Assembly: GCA_002389905.1 (NCBI GenBank)
Contig: DGRE01000022.1
Coordinates: 70,448-134,447, forward strand
Reading direction: 5' to 3'
DNA: 64,000 nucleotides
Origin: Hungatella sp. UBA4396
Lineage (GTDB): Bacteria; Bacillota; Clostridia; Lachnospirales; Lachnospiraceae
Shown: positions 17,972 through 24,758 of the stretch, in pieces
How the letters are laid out: each line of letters begins with the position of its first letter
How positions within the stretch are numbered: position 1 is the stretch's first letter
Position numbers and translations under genes: made by a program
Notes under the pieces: model-generated
Told to the model about the DNA's origin: nothing
The model's database searches: none
Seen by the model: the letters and a program-made list of their open reading frames with translations, nothing else

Positions 17972-18589
17972 ATGATATTGTCAACATATGATCAATCTAA
18001 ACTGAGCTTACGCAAACGAAAACAGCTTAAGACAAGAGCAACTATTCAACACCATGCCCTTCGGTTGTTTTGGGAGCAGGGCTATGACGCCACAACTGTG
18101 GAACAAATTGCTGAAGCAGCAGAAATCTCGCCAAGTACTTTTTTTCGTTATTTTCCTACAAAGGAGGATACCGTTCTTAATAATGAATACAACTACCGAT
18201 TTACTGAGGTGTTTCATGCCCAGCCGTCTGGTGCCACGCCAATTCAGGCATTGTGCGAATCGATAAAGTCGGTTCTTTCAAGTATGTCAATTACTGAGCG
18301 TGAAAAGGAATTAGAGCGTATAAAGCTAATAATGCAAGTTCCGAAAATACGAATGGTTTTCATGGACAATATTTCTAAGTCAATGTCGGAAATCGCATGT
18401 ATGTTTGCAAAGCGAACGAAGAGTGATCCCAATGATATCGCTTTGCGGGCTCTTGCGGGCTCTGTAATAGGAATAACCATTTCGATACTTTGTACAAAGG
18501 ATCTTGACCTGAATTTCGTTGACTTATTGATTAAATCATTGAGTTACTTAGAAAATATTCCTATTACCACAAATAAAAATAAATCTTAA
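17972..18589 (+). CDS. TetR family transcriptional regulator
   Basis: The 205-residue protein has a TetR DNA-binding domain at residues about 20-70, with EQGYDATTVEQIAEAAEIS and PSTFFRYFPTKEDTV as the recognition region. The helical ligand domain follows. Its subgroup resembles the acyl-CoA-like ligand-binding TetR regulators. It lies 17 bases before an arylamine N-acetyltransferase gene on the same strand, so it probably controls that enzyme and itself through the palindrome at 17828. GGAGG precedes the ATG. Confidence 0.88.
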   Translation: MILSTYDQSKLSLRKRKQLKTRATIQHHALRLFWEQGYDATTVEQIAEAAEISPSTFFRYFPTKEDTVLNNEYNYRFTEVFHAQPSGATPIQALCESIKSVLSSMSITEREKELERIKLIMQVPKIRMVFMDNISKSMSEIACMFAKRTKSDPNDIALRALAGSVIGITISILCTKDLDLNFVDLLIKSLSYLENIPITTNKNKS

Positions 18590-18606
18590 TAAGGGAGGTT
18601 TATATT

Positions 18607-19350
18607 ATGAATATTAAAGCATATCTGGAAAGAATTGGTGCAGTTGAAAGTGAAAAACGAGACATTGAATATTTAGCTTATTTACAAGAGCGGCATCTCT
18701 TGACTATCCCCTTTGAAAATTTGGACATAAGCCAAAAGAAACCTATTGTTCTGGCTCCTGAGCTTTTTTTCCAAAAAATCATTGAAGGGAAACGAGGTGG
18801 AATTTGTTTTGAGTTAAACGGACTTTTTAACATTTTGTTGAATGAACTTGGGTTTGAGACAAAATTGGTTTCTGCAAGTGTGCGAAATGAAAAGGGCGGA
18901 TGGATAAGGGAAGACGGACATCCCACTAATATAGTAACAATTAATAAAAAAGATTATCTGGTCGAGGTGGGCTATGGTAATGCTGCGAGAAAGCCCATTC
19001 CACTATCTGGTGAAGAATCTGAAGATATTAGTGGAGTATACCGAGCAGAAACACTTGGTGAGAAATATGATTTGCAGAGAAAGCAGGAAGGAGAATGGGT
19101 AACCATATATCGCTTTTCTTCTGAACATAAACCTTTGGAGAAATTTAAGGACGGTTCCGATTTTATTCAATATTCTCCTCTTTCTCATTTTACCCAGATG
19201 CGAGCTGTAACGATAGCTACAGAACAGGGACGAATTACGGCTATAAATAATACAGTGACCATTACAAAAAATAACACGAAAGAGAATTTTACTTTCAACG
19301 AAGATGAATTACCATGCATTTTGCAAACTTATTTCGGAATAATTCTGTAA
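18607..19350 (+). CDS. Arylamine N-acetyltransferase with Cys-His-Glu triad
   Basis: The 247-residue protein matches bacterial NAT enzymes, which move an acetyl group from acetyl-CoA to arylamines and hydrazines by way of a Cys. The catalytic Cys67 is in KRGGICFELNG and His105 in EDGHPTNIV. The third residue, Asp in nearly all family members (VDVGFG), is Glu120 in YLVEVGYGN. Non-canonical Cys-His-Glu NATs are known from Bacillus, so activity is plausible. It is co-transcribed with the TetR gene, and GGGAGG precedes the ATG. Xenobiotic detoxification is the likely role. Confidence 0.9.
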   Translation: MNIKAYLERIGAVESEKRDIEYLAYLQERHLLTIPFENLDISQKKPIVLAPELFFQKIIEGKRGGICFELNGLFNILLNELGFETKLVSASVRNEKGGWIREDGHPTNIVTINKKDYLVEVGYGNAARKPIPLSGEESEDISGVYRAETLGEKYDLQRKQEGEWVTIYRFSSEHKPLEKFKDGSDFIQYSPLSHFTQMRAVTIATEQGRITAINNTVTITKNNTKENFTFNEDELPCILQTYFGIIL

Positions 19351-19368
19351 TGATTGTTTGCTTATGCT

Positions 19369-19517
19369 ATGTTCCAGGCGTATAAGCTCATTAAGGCGCA
19401 GGAGAAAAAGGAACAAGCCGTGACGAAATTAAGCAGATTCTCATAGAACAGTTTGGAGAGAAGAACGCAGATATTTCAGTGCAGCCTTCGCCGCCAGGCT
19501 ACCTGGCCATAGAGTGA
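19369..19517 (+). pseudogene. Frameshifted gene remnant of unknown family
   Basis: A frame starting MFQAYKLIKAQEKKEQ at 19369 and a second frame reading EKGTSRDEIKQILIEQF and then NADISVQPSPPGYLAIE to a stop at 19517 look like two parts of one protein end separated by a frameshift near 19400. The last codon overlaps the 3' end of the opposite-strand tRNA-Glu by three bases. I do not recognise the family. A chance pair of frames is possible, but the amino-acid composition looks protein-like. Confidence 0.3.
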
Positions 19518-19587
19518 CTCCGGCGGGACTTGAACCCGGCATTACCACCTTGAAAGGGTGGTGTCCTAGCCTTTAGACCACGGAGCC
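19515..19587 (-). tRNA. tRNA-Glu (anticodon UUC)
   Basis: On the minus strand a 73-nt cloverleaf can be drawn: acceptor GGCTCCG/CGGAGTC, D arm GTC/GAC, anticodon arm CCACC-CTTTCAA-GGTGG with anticodon TTC, and T loop TTCAAGT. The T stem CCGGG/CCCGC has a C-C mismatch at its first pair. No CCA is encoded after the discriminator A. It starts 44 bases after the stop of the small HTH gene on the same strand. Confidence 0.88.
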
Positions 19588-19630
19588 ATATTCCAGACTG
19601 ATGTTCTCACACCAGTCTGTTATTATTTAT

Positions 19631-19882
19631 TCAGACACCGACTCCCATCTGGTTGCCGGTTGTCGCCAAAACATCATCGATCTTCACGTTAAACACTGCT
19701 GCCAGAACAACCATATTGTCCATAGTAGGCAAAGCCGTTCCGTGCTGCCACTTGTAAATTGCCTGCGGCGTAGCAAAACCGAAAATATCCTGAAGATCCT
19801 TCACTGATAATCCTGCCTTTGCTCTCAAATCTGCAATATTCTGTCCCGTCTTGACCATGTCGATGGCCGGGATTGTAAACAT
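19631..19882 (-). CDS. Small XRE-like helix-turn-helix protein
   Basis: The 83-residue protein is almost only a Cro/CI-type HTH: TGQNIADLRAKAGLSVKDLQ, then DIFGFATPQAIYKWQHG as the recognition helix, and a last helix ending VKIDDVLAT. It lies 43 bases after rtcB in the same direction, so the two are probably one transcript. AGGAGG eight bases before the ATG at 19882 decides the start; an in-frame upstream codon at 19906 lacks a ribosome site. A role as regulator of the rtcB cassette is inferred from position only. Confidence 0.8.
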   Translation of the reverse strand: MFTIPAIDMVKTGQNIADLRAKAGLSVKDLQDIFGFATPQAIYKWQHGTALPTMDNMVVLAAVFNVKIDDVLATTGNQMGVGV

Positions 19883-19925
19883 CTCATTTTCCTCCTGTTC
19901 CGGCACTGACCGGAACAGAATTTTT

Positions 19926-21128
19926 CTAGTCAGATGCCTTAAAATTATATATTGGTTTCATTACATCAATGACATCTACGGATTCTTTAATCACATCTAT
20001 GATATCTGCCAATGACTTATATGCCATGGGGGCTTCATCCAATGTGGATTCATTAACAGAAGTTGTATAAACCCCTTCCATCATCTTCTTATATTCATCC
20101 ATAGACAAATTTTCTTTTGCTTTTCTACGTGACATCAATCGTCCTGCTCCATGCGGTGCTGAGAAATTCCAGTCCGGATTCCCCTTGCCAACCGCCAGCA
20201 CGCTTCCGTCTCTCATATTAATAGGAATCAGTACTTTTTCACCTTTATGGGCAGCTATGGCTCCCTTTCTTAAAATCATCTCTTCTGTATCAATATAATT
20301 ATGAATGGTGTGAAAAGCATCTGTGCCATGCATTCCGGTTCTCTCCAGAACGACTTCCGCCATTCTCTCACGATTTCGTCTTGCAAAACGCTGACAAATT
20401 TCCACATCGTGCAGATAATCCTCAAAATAGCTTCCATACAGATAGCACAAGTCCTCCGGTATCGTTGTCTCTCTTTTATCCCATGATATTTCTTTCAGCG
20501 CTGCCTGTATATCTTTGCGTCTTCCCGCGGACTTATAGGTTTGGATAATCTCATCTCTCTGTTGGAAGTAGGTCTCCTTTCCCTTATTTAAGTCAATAGC
20601 AAGCTGCTGATAGATTTCTGCCACCTGCTTTCCAAGATTTCTGCTTCCTGAATGAATCACAAGATATTTTGTTCCATCTTGTGCCTGATCCACTTCAATA
20701 AAGTGATTGCCTCCGCCTAATGTGCCAAGGCTTCGTTCTAACCGTTTCGTATCTTTAAGACTTCTGTAACAGCGAAGTTCAGTCAAATCAAATCGTTCCT
20801 GCCTGCCCTCCCACACTTCCATTCCACATGGGATAAAATGAGCTGCCTCATCCAATTTGGTGAAATCAATATCTTCTGTACCAAGATTTACCGTATACAT
20901 GCCGCATCCGATATCCACTCCAACAATATTGGGAACTGCTTTATCTGCAATAGTCATTGTAGTTCCAATGGTGCAGCCTTTTCCGGCATGAACATCCGGC
21001 ATAATGCGGATCTTGCTTCCTTCTGTGAACTCATAATCGCACATTCTGCGGATTTGCTCAATTGCTTCATCCTCCACTACTTTGGCGTAGCAGAGGGCTG
21101 TATTTATTTTTCCTTTTATTTCTAACAT
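19926..21128 (-). CDS. rtcB: RtcB family RNA ligase
   Basis: The 400-residue protein is an RtcB-type GTP- and manganese-dependent RNA ligase, which joins 2',3'-cyclic-phosphate (or 3'-phosphate) and 5'-hydroxyl RNA ends. Family blocks are present: MPDVHAGKGCTIGT, NIVGVDIGCGM with the metal Cys near residue 75, LGTLGGGNHFIEVD, VIHSGSRNLG, and SAPHGAGRLMSR near residue 325 containing the His that takes GMP. It belongs to the shorter bacterial RtcB branch. AGGAGG precedes the ATG. A tRNA-Lys gene ends 33 bases upstream on the same strand and a tRNA-Glu gene lies downstream, so a tRNA repair role is likely. Confidence 0.92.
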   Translation of the reverse strand: MLEIKGKINTALCYAKVVEDEAIEQIRRMCDYEFTEGSKIRIMPDVHAGKGCTIGTTMTIADKAVPNIVGVDIGCGMYTVNLGTEDIDFTKLDEAAHFIPCGMEVWEGRQERFDLTELRCYRSLKDTKRLERSLGTLGGGNHFIEVDQAQDGTKYLVIHSGSRNLGKQVAEIYQQLAIDLNKGKETYFQQRDEIIQTYKSAGRRKDIQAALKEISWDKRETTIPEDLCYLYGSYFEDYLHDVEICQRFARRNRERMAEVVLERTGMHGTDAFHTIHNYIDTEEMILRKGAIAAHKGEKVLIPINMRDGSVLAVGKGNPDWNFSAPHGAGRLMSRRKAKENLSMDEYKKMMEGVYTTSVNESTLDEAPMAYKSLADIIDVIKESVDVIDVMKPIYNFKASD

Positions 21129-21161
21129 TTTATTTCCTCCTGTGACAACTTACCATGGGAA

Positions 21162-21234
21162 TGCCCCATATGAGATTTGAACTCACGACACCTCGATTAA
21201 AAGTCGAGTGCTTTTCCAACTGAGCTAATGGAGC
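21162..21234 (-). tRNA. tRNA-Lys (anticodon UUU), slightly degenerate, in the rtcB leader
   Basis: A 73-nt cloverleaf fits the minus strand: acceptor GCTCCAT/ATGGGGC with one G-T pair, anticodon arm CTCGA-CTTTTAA-TCGAG with anticodon TTT, and T arm GTGAG-TTCAAAT-CTCAT. The D stem GCTC/AAGC has a C-A mismatch and the D loop AGTTGGAA is short. No CCA is encoded. It ends 33 bases before the rtcB start codon, so it is either a working tRNA or a tRNA-like leader of rtcB. Confidence 0.75.
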
Positions 21235-21243
21235 CGATTGCAT

Positions 21244-21291
21244 AAAAAAATACCGCCGTCCTTGTAAGGATTCCCCATACAAGGCAAGCGG
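21244..21291 (-). terminator. Intrinsic terminator upstream of tRNA-Lys (possible attenuator)
   Basis: On the minus strand CCGC-TTG-CCTTGTA pairs with TACAAGG-ACG-GCGG around a loop of about 11 bases and is followed by GTATTTTTTT. It lies between a small upstream ORF and the tRNA-Lys gene. It would stop transcripts from the promoter at 21526 unless read through. Confidence 0.6.
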
Positions 21292-21330
21292 CTAATACCG
21301 AAAGTTCATGTTCTGTTTCACCATACGCTG

Positions 21331-21477
21331 TCAGCACACAGTGACTACACCCAGACATTTCAATCGATCCTCTTTTCCCTTATATGGACGCACCAAATTA
21401 AGACTCTGTTTTTTATCCAGTGTCTGCTCATGTCGTTCACTATTAAGATAATATAAAGTATTGATTGATATGTTCAT
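21331..21477 (-). CDS. Hypothetical 48-residue ORF in the rtcB operon leader
   Basis: ATG at 21477 follows GGAAAGGAAATAAAA. The frame encodes MNISINTLYYLNSERHEQTL and then a Lys/Leu-rich stretch to CLGVVTVC. No family is recognised. It lies between a good promoter and the terminator at 21244-21291, the position of a leader peptide. It may be a truncated gene or a chance frame. Confidence 0.3.
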   Translation of the reverse strand: MNISINTLYYLNSERHEQTLDKKQSLNLVRPYKGKEDRLKCLGVVTVC

Positions 21478-21525
21478 TTTTATTTCCTTTCCGGGCTCTT
21501 TCCGTCCGCTTTTTTCTATAAACGT

Positions 21526-21554
21526 ACTATAGCATGAAATTCCTGATCTGTCAT
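21526..21554 (-). promoter_or_regulatory. Promoter for the rtcB cassette leader
   Basis: Read on the minus strand, ATGACA (21549-21554) and TATAGT (21526-21531) are separated by 17 bases. It points toward the 48-codon ORF, tRNA-Lys and rtcB. Between it and the divergent promoter at 21669 (21555-21657) I see nothing else. Confidence 0.5.
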
Positions 21555-21657
21555 TATACTTGTGGTATAAAATCCCAAAGTTATGCTTACGGCTTGGATT
21601 CTGCTGCTCTGGATGACATCTTTAAGTTGTTGGCCCAGAACAATACCACAATTTATT

Positions 21658-21711
21658 GTAAGGTTAACTTGACTCCAAGAAAAAGTCATGATAGAATTAT
21701 GTAAGGTTAAC
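21658..21711 (+). promoter_or_regulatory. Promoter with direct-repeat operators of the XRE-deformylase operon
   Basis: TTGACT (21669-21674) and TAGAAT (21692-21697) are exactly 17 bases apart. Identical 11-bp copies of GTAAGGTTAAC lie at 21658-21668, abutting the -35, and at 21701-21711, over the start of transcription. This layout suits autoregulation by the XRE protein encoded just downstream. GGAGGTG is the ribosome site. Confidence 0.7.
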
Positions 21712-21731
21712 ATTACATTCGGAGGTGACAC

Positions 21732-21986
21732 ATGAAAAATAGAATCAAGGCGTTACGGGAAGCAGTTGGTCTTACACAAGAACAACTAGGTGAAATGGTC
21801 GGTACATCCCGCCAAGCAATTAATGCACTTGAGACAGAAAAAAATGAACCGTCAATCTGGCTGGCATATGATATTGCAAGAGTATTTAACGAGCCAATAG
21901 AAAACGTGTTTATGTTTGAAGAAAGTGTAAGAAAATCACGGGCAGATTTTAGCAGAGGTGTAAAAAATGGTATTGCGGCAAATTAG
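21732..21986 (+). CDS. XRE family transcriptional regulator
   Basis: The 84-residue protein is a compact HTH regulator: ALREAVGLTQEQLGEMVGTS is helices 1-2, RQAINALETEKNEPS the recognition region, and IENVF closes the fold, followed by a short basic tail. It overlaps the next gene, a peptide deformylase, by 20 bases, so the two are translationally coupled. The duplicated GTAAGGTTAAC boxes flanking its promoter are the likely binding sites. Confidence 0.85.
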   Translation: MKNRIKALREAVGLTQEQLGEMVGTSRQAINALETEKNEPSIWLAYDIARVFNEPIENVFMFEESVRKSRADFSRGVKNGIAAN

Positions 21987-22422
21987 AATGTTTGAAGATG
22001 AAATTTTAAGAAAAAAGTGTAAACCTGTTGAAAAAATAACGGAAAGAATACAGGAAATACTTGATGATATGGTTGAAACACTGCACAACACACCTAATGG
22101 CGGAGCATTGGCAGCAAATCAAATTGGTATTTTAAGAAGATTGGTTGTTGTGGATACAGAAAATAGTGTGTTAAAGCTGATAAATCCAGAAATTATTTCA
22201 GCAGAGGGAAGCCAGTTTGAACCAGAGGCGTGTCTGAGCTTTCCCGGCTTATGGGGAAAAGTACACCGTCCCCAAAAGGTAACAGTAAGGGCACTAAATG
22301 AAAAAGGAGAAGAAATTATAATTGAAGGTACTGACTTCATGGCAAAGTGTTTATGCCATGAGATTGACCATTTAGACGGCTTAGTATTCATTGATAAAGC
22401 CGAGGAATTAACAGAAATATAA
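21967..22422 (+). CDS. def: Peptide deformylase
   Basis: The 151-residue metalloenzyme removes the formyl group from the N-terminal Met of new proteins. The three family motifs are present: GGALAANQIG (GxGLAAxQ, near residue 45), EACLSFPG (EGCLS, with Ala for the usual Gly, near residue 83) and CHEIDHLDG (HExxH, near residue 133). It is not in the usual fmt-containing neighbourhood but is paired with its own XRE regulator, which suggests an accessory, regulated deformylase. AGAGGTG lies upstream of the ATG, inside the XRE gene. Confidence 0.9.
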   Translation: MVLRQIRMFEDEILRKKCKPVEKITERIQEILDDMVETLHNTPNGGALAANQIGILRRLVVVDTENSVLKLINPEIISAEGSQFEPEACLSFPGLWGKVHRPQKVTVRALNEKGEEIIIEGTDFMAKCLCHEIDHLDGLVFIDKAEELTEI

Positions 22423-22435
22423 TACATATCCATTC

Positions 22436-22477
22436 AATGGCGGTTTTGAAATAACAATCAAAACTGCCGTTTTTTAT
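22436..22477 (+). terminator. Terminator of the XRE-deformylase operon
   Basis: AATGGCGGTTTTGA (22436-22449) pairs with TCAAAACTGCCGTT (22458-22471) and is followed by TTTTTTA. It begins 14 bases after the deformylase stop. Confidence 0.85.
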
Positions 22478-22491
22478 TTGTTGATCGTAAC

Positions 22492-22535
22492 AAAAAAGGA
22501 CATTCCCCTAAAATTTCTCTTAGAAAAATGTCCTT
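22492..22535 (-). terminator. Terminator of the lysS transcript
   Basis: On the minus strand AAGGACATT and AATGTCCTT pair around a loop that contains a smaller CTAA/TTAG pairing. TTTTTTG follows. It lies about 140 bases after the lysS stop. Confidence 0.65.
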
Positions 22536-22676
22536 AAAATACAATATTTGATCGGATTCCCACAACGCTGAACATTCATAGGAGTATTATGACCTATTAT
22601 TCGTTCAAAAGTTGCTGAATTCTTGTTGCAGAAGCCTGATAACAGATGCTTTAAACCCGCATAAACACTGGTTTTT

Positions 22677-24173
22677 TTAATTGAGTAACTTCATCGTCGG
22701 GAACAACAACACATCCCTGATCGCATAAGAATCCGTCAACAACATAACAAATCTGTCAATTCCGATTCCAATTCCTCCCGTAGGCGGCATTCCGATCATC
22801 AATGCATTGACAAAGTCATCATCCATACTGTTAGCTTCCTCATCACCTGCAGCCAGCAGCGCCTCCTGAGCCTTAAACCGTTCAATCTGATCCAGAGGAT
22901 CATTTAACTCAGAATAAGCATTGGCCATCTCCCTCTTTGTGATAAACAGCTCAAAACGCTCTGTATAATCCGGGTCGCTGGGCTTTTTCTTAGTAAGAGG
23001 AGAAATCTCCACCGGATGATCCATAATAAAGGTAGGCTGAACCAGATGCTCCTCCACAAACTCCTCAAAAAGCATGCTGAGAATATCGCCCTTCTTATGA
23101 TGAGCCCCGTATTCAATATGATGCTCATCCGCCAGTGCCTTTGCTTCCTCATCAGTATGAATAGTCGTAAAATCAATACCCTTATATTTTTTCAGCGCAT
23201 CCACCATGGTAATACGCTCAAATGGCTTTGACAAATCAATTTCCACGCCGTCATAATTCACCACAGCAGTTCCAAGCACCTTAAGTGCCACAGAACGGAA
23301 CAGATTCTCAACCAGATCCATCATGCCGTGGTAATCAGTATAAGCCTGATACAGCTCCATCAGCGTAAATTCCGGATTATGGCGGGTATCCACGCCTTCA
23401 TTACGGAAAACACGTCCGATTTCATAAACACGCTCCAGACCGCCTACAATCAATCTCTTTAAATAAAGCTCAAGAGAAATCCTCAGCTTCACATCCTCAT
23501 CAAGAGCATTGTAATGAGTCTCAAAAGGTCTTGCCGCAGCACCGCCTGCATTGGCAACCAGCATGGGAGTTTCCACTTCCATGAAGCCCTGGTCATCCAA
23601 ATGGTCGCGGATAGACTTAATGATCTGGGAACGCTTTACAAATGTATCCCTTACCTCAGGATTCATGATCAGATCCACATATCTCTGTCTGTAACGGAGA
23701 TCCGTATTGGTCAGACCATGGAACTTCTCCGGAAGAACCTGAAGACTCTTAGTAAGCAGGGAAACGCTTTCTGCATGAATAGAAACCTCTCCTGTCTTCG
23801 TCGTAAAAGCAGTACCCTTAATGCCTACGATATCACCAATATCCAGCTTCTTGAATTCCTTGTATTCCTCTTCTCCGATGCTGTCTCTGGCCACATAGGA
23901 CTGGATGCTGCCCTTTAAGTCCTGTACATTACAAAAAGAAGCCTTTCCCATCACACGTTTGGACATCAAACGTCCTGCGATGGATACTTCTTTTCCTTCC
24001 CATTCCTCATAATGTTCTTTAATATCAGCGCTGTGTGCACTGACATCGTACTTTGTAATTTTAAACGGGTCCTTTCCGCCTTCCTGAAGTTCTGCCAGCT
24101 TTTCACGGCGTACCTTCAGCAAATGGTTTAAGTCCCCTTCCATAACCTGATTCTGGTTCTGATTTTCTGCCAC
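22677..24173 (-). CDS. lysS: Lysyl-tRNA synthetase, class II
   Basis: The 498-residue enzyme attaches lysine to tRNA-Lys. It has an N-terminal OB-fold anticodon domain (about residues 60-165, VSIAGRLMSKRVMGKASF), motif 2 in FRNEGVDTRHNPEFTLMELY, and motif 3 in GIGIGIDRFVMLLTD near the C terminus. The length is normal. It follows greA by 30 bases on the same strand, an arrangement common in clostridia. No T-box is seen in the short gap, so it is probably expressed with greA. Confidence 0.96.
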   Translation of the reverse strand: MAENQNQNQVMEGDLNHLLKVRREKLAELQEGGKDPFKITKYDVSAHSADIKEHYEEWEGKEVSIAGRLMSKRVMGKASFCNVQDLKGSIQSYVARDSIGEEEYKEFKKLDIGDIVGIKGTAFTTKTGEVSIHAESVSLLTKSLQVLPEKFHGLTNTDLRYRQRYVDLIMNPEVRDTFVKRSQIIKSIRDHLDDQGFMEVETPMLVANAGGAAARPFETHYNALDEDVKLRISLELYLKRLIVGGLERVYEIGRVFRNEGVDTRHNPEFTLMELYQAYTDYHGMMDLVENLFRSVALKVLGTAVVNYDGVEIDLSKPFERITMVDALKKYKGIDFTTIHTDEEAKALADEHHIEYGAHHKKGDILSMLFEEFVEEHLVQPTFIMDHPVEISPLTKKKPSDPDYTERFELFITKREMANAYSELNDPLDQIERFKAQEALLAAGDEEANSMDDDFVNALMIGMPPTGGIGIGIDRFVMLLTDSYAIRDVLLFPTMKLLN

Positions 24174-24203
24174 CTGTATTCGCTCCTTTGTGAACTATAT
24201 GAA

Positions 24204-24686
24204 CTAAGACACTCTCTGGATTTCCAGCACTTTATACTGGATTACGCCTGACTGTGTCTCTACGTCAACTACATCTCCTACTTGTTTACCCATCAACGCA
24301 TGACCCACCGGGGATTCGTTGGAAATTTTATTCTGAAGACTGTTTGCTTCGGTGGAACCAACGATCTTGAATTCCATTTCTTCGTCTTCATCCACATCGT
24401 AGACCTTTACTTTGCAGCCAATGTTGATTTTATCTAAGTCGATTTCGTCCTCAACCACTACTTCTGCATTCTTAAGAAGCTTCTCCAGCTCTTCAATGCG
24501 CAGCTCAATATCTCTTTGCTCATCCTTGGCAGCATCGTATTCTGCGTTCTCAGACAAATCGCCCTGTTCTCTGGCTTCCTTGATTTTCTGAGCAACTTCT
24601 TTTCTTTTTACTACCTTTAAATTATGAAGTTCATCCTCGTATCTTTTAAGGCCTTCATAGGTTAAAATATTTTTCTTGTCTACCAT
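24204..24686 (-). CDS. greA: Transcription elongation factor GreA
   Basis: The 160-residue protein has the N-terminal coiled-coil hairpin with AREQGDLSENAEYDAAKDEQ, the family signature whose acidic tip enters the RNA polymerase channel. The C-terminal FKBP-like domain has NKISNESPVGHALMGKQVGD. It rescues arrested RNA polymerase by stimulating transcript cleavage. It lies upstream of lysS. Confidence 0.96.
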   Translation of the reverse strand: MVDKKNILTYEGLKRYEDELHNLKVVKRKEVAQKIKEAREQGDLSENAEYDAAKDEQRDIELRIEELEKLLKNAEVVVEDEIDLDKINIGCKVKVYDVDEDEEMEFKIVGSTEANSLQNKISNESPVGHALMGKQVGDVVDVETQSGVIQYKVLEIQRVS

Positions 24687-24758
24687 GGTTTCAATTCCTC
24701 CTGGTTACTTACTCGCTCATTGGCATTCCAAATATTATAGCTTAAACATCTTAAAATG

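Noticed and set aside
24174..24203. T-box riboswitch before lysS
   Set aside because: The gap to greA is only 30 bases, too short for a T-box, and no specifier structure is visible.
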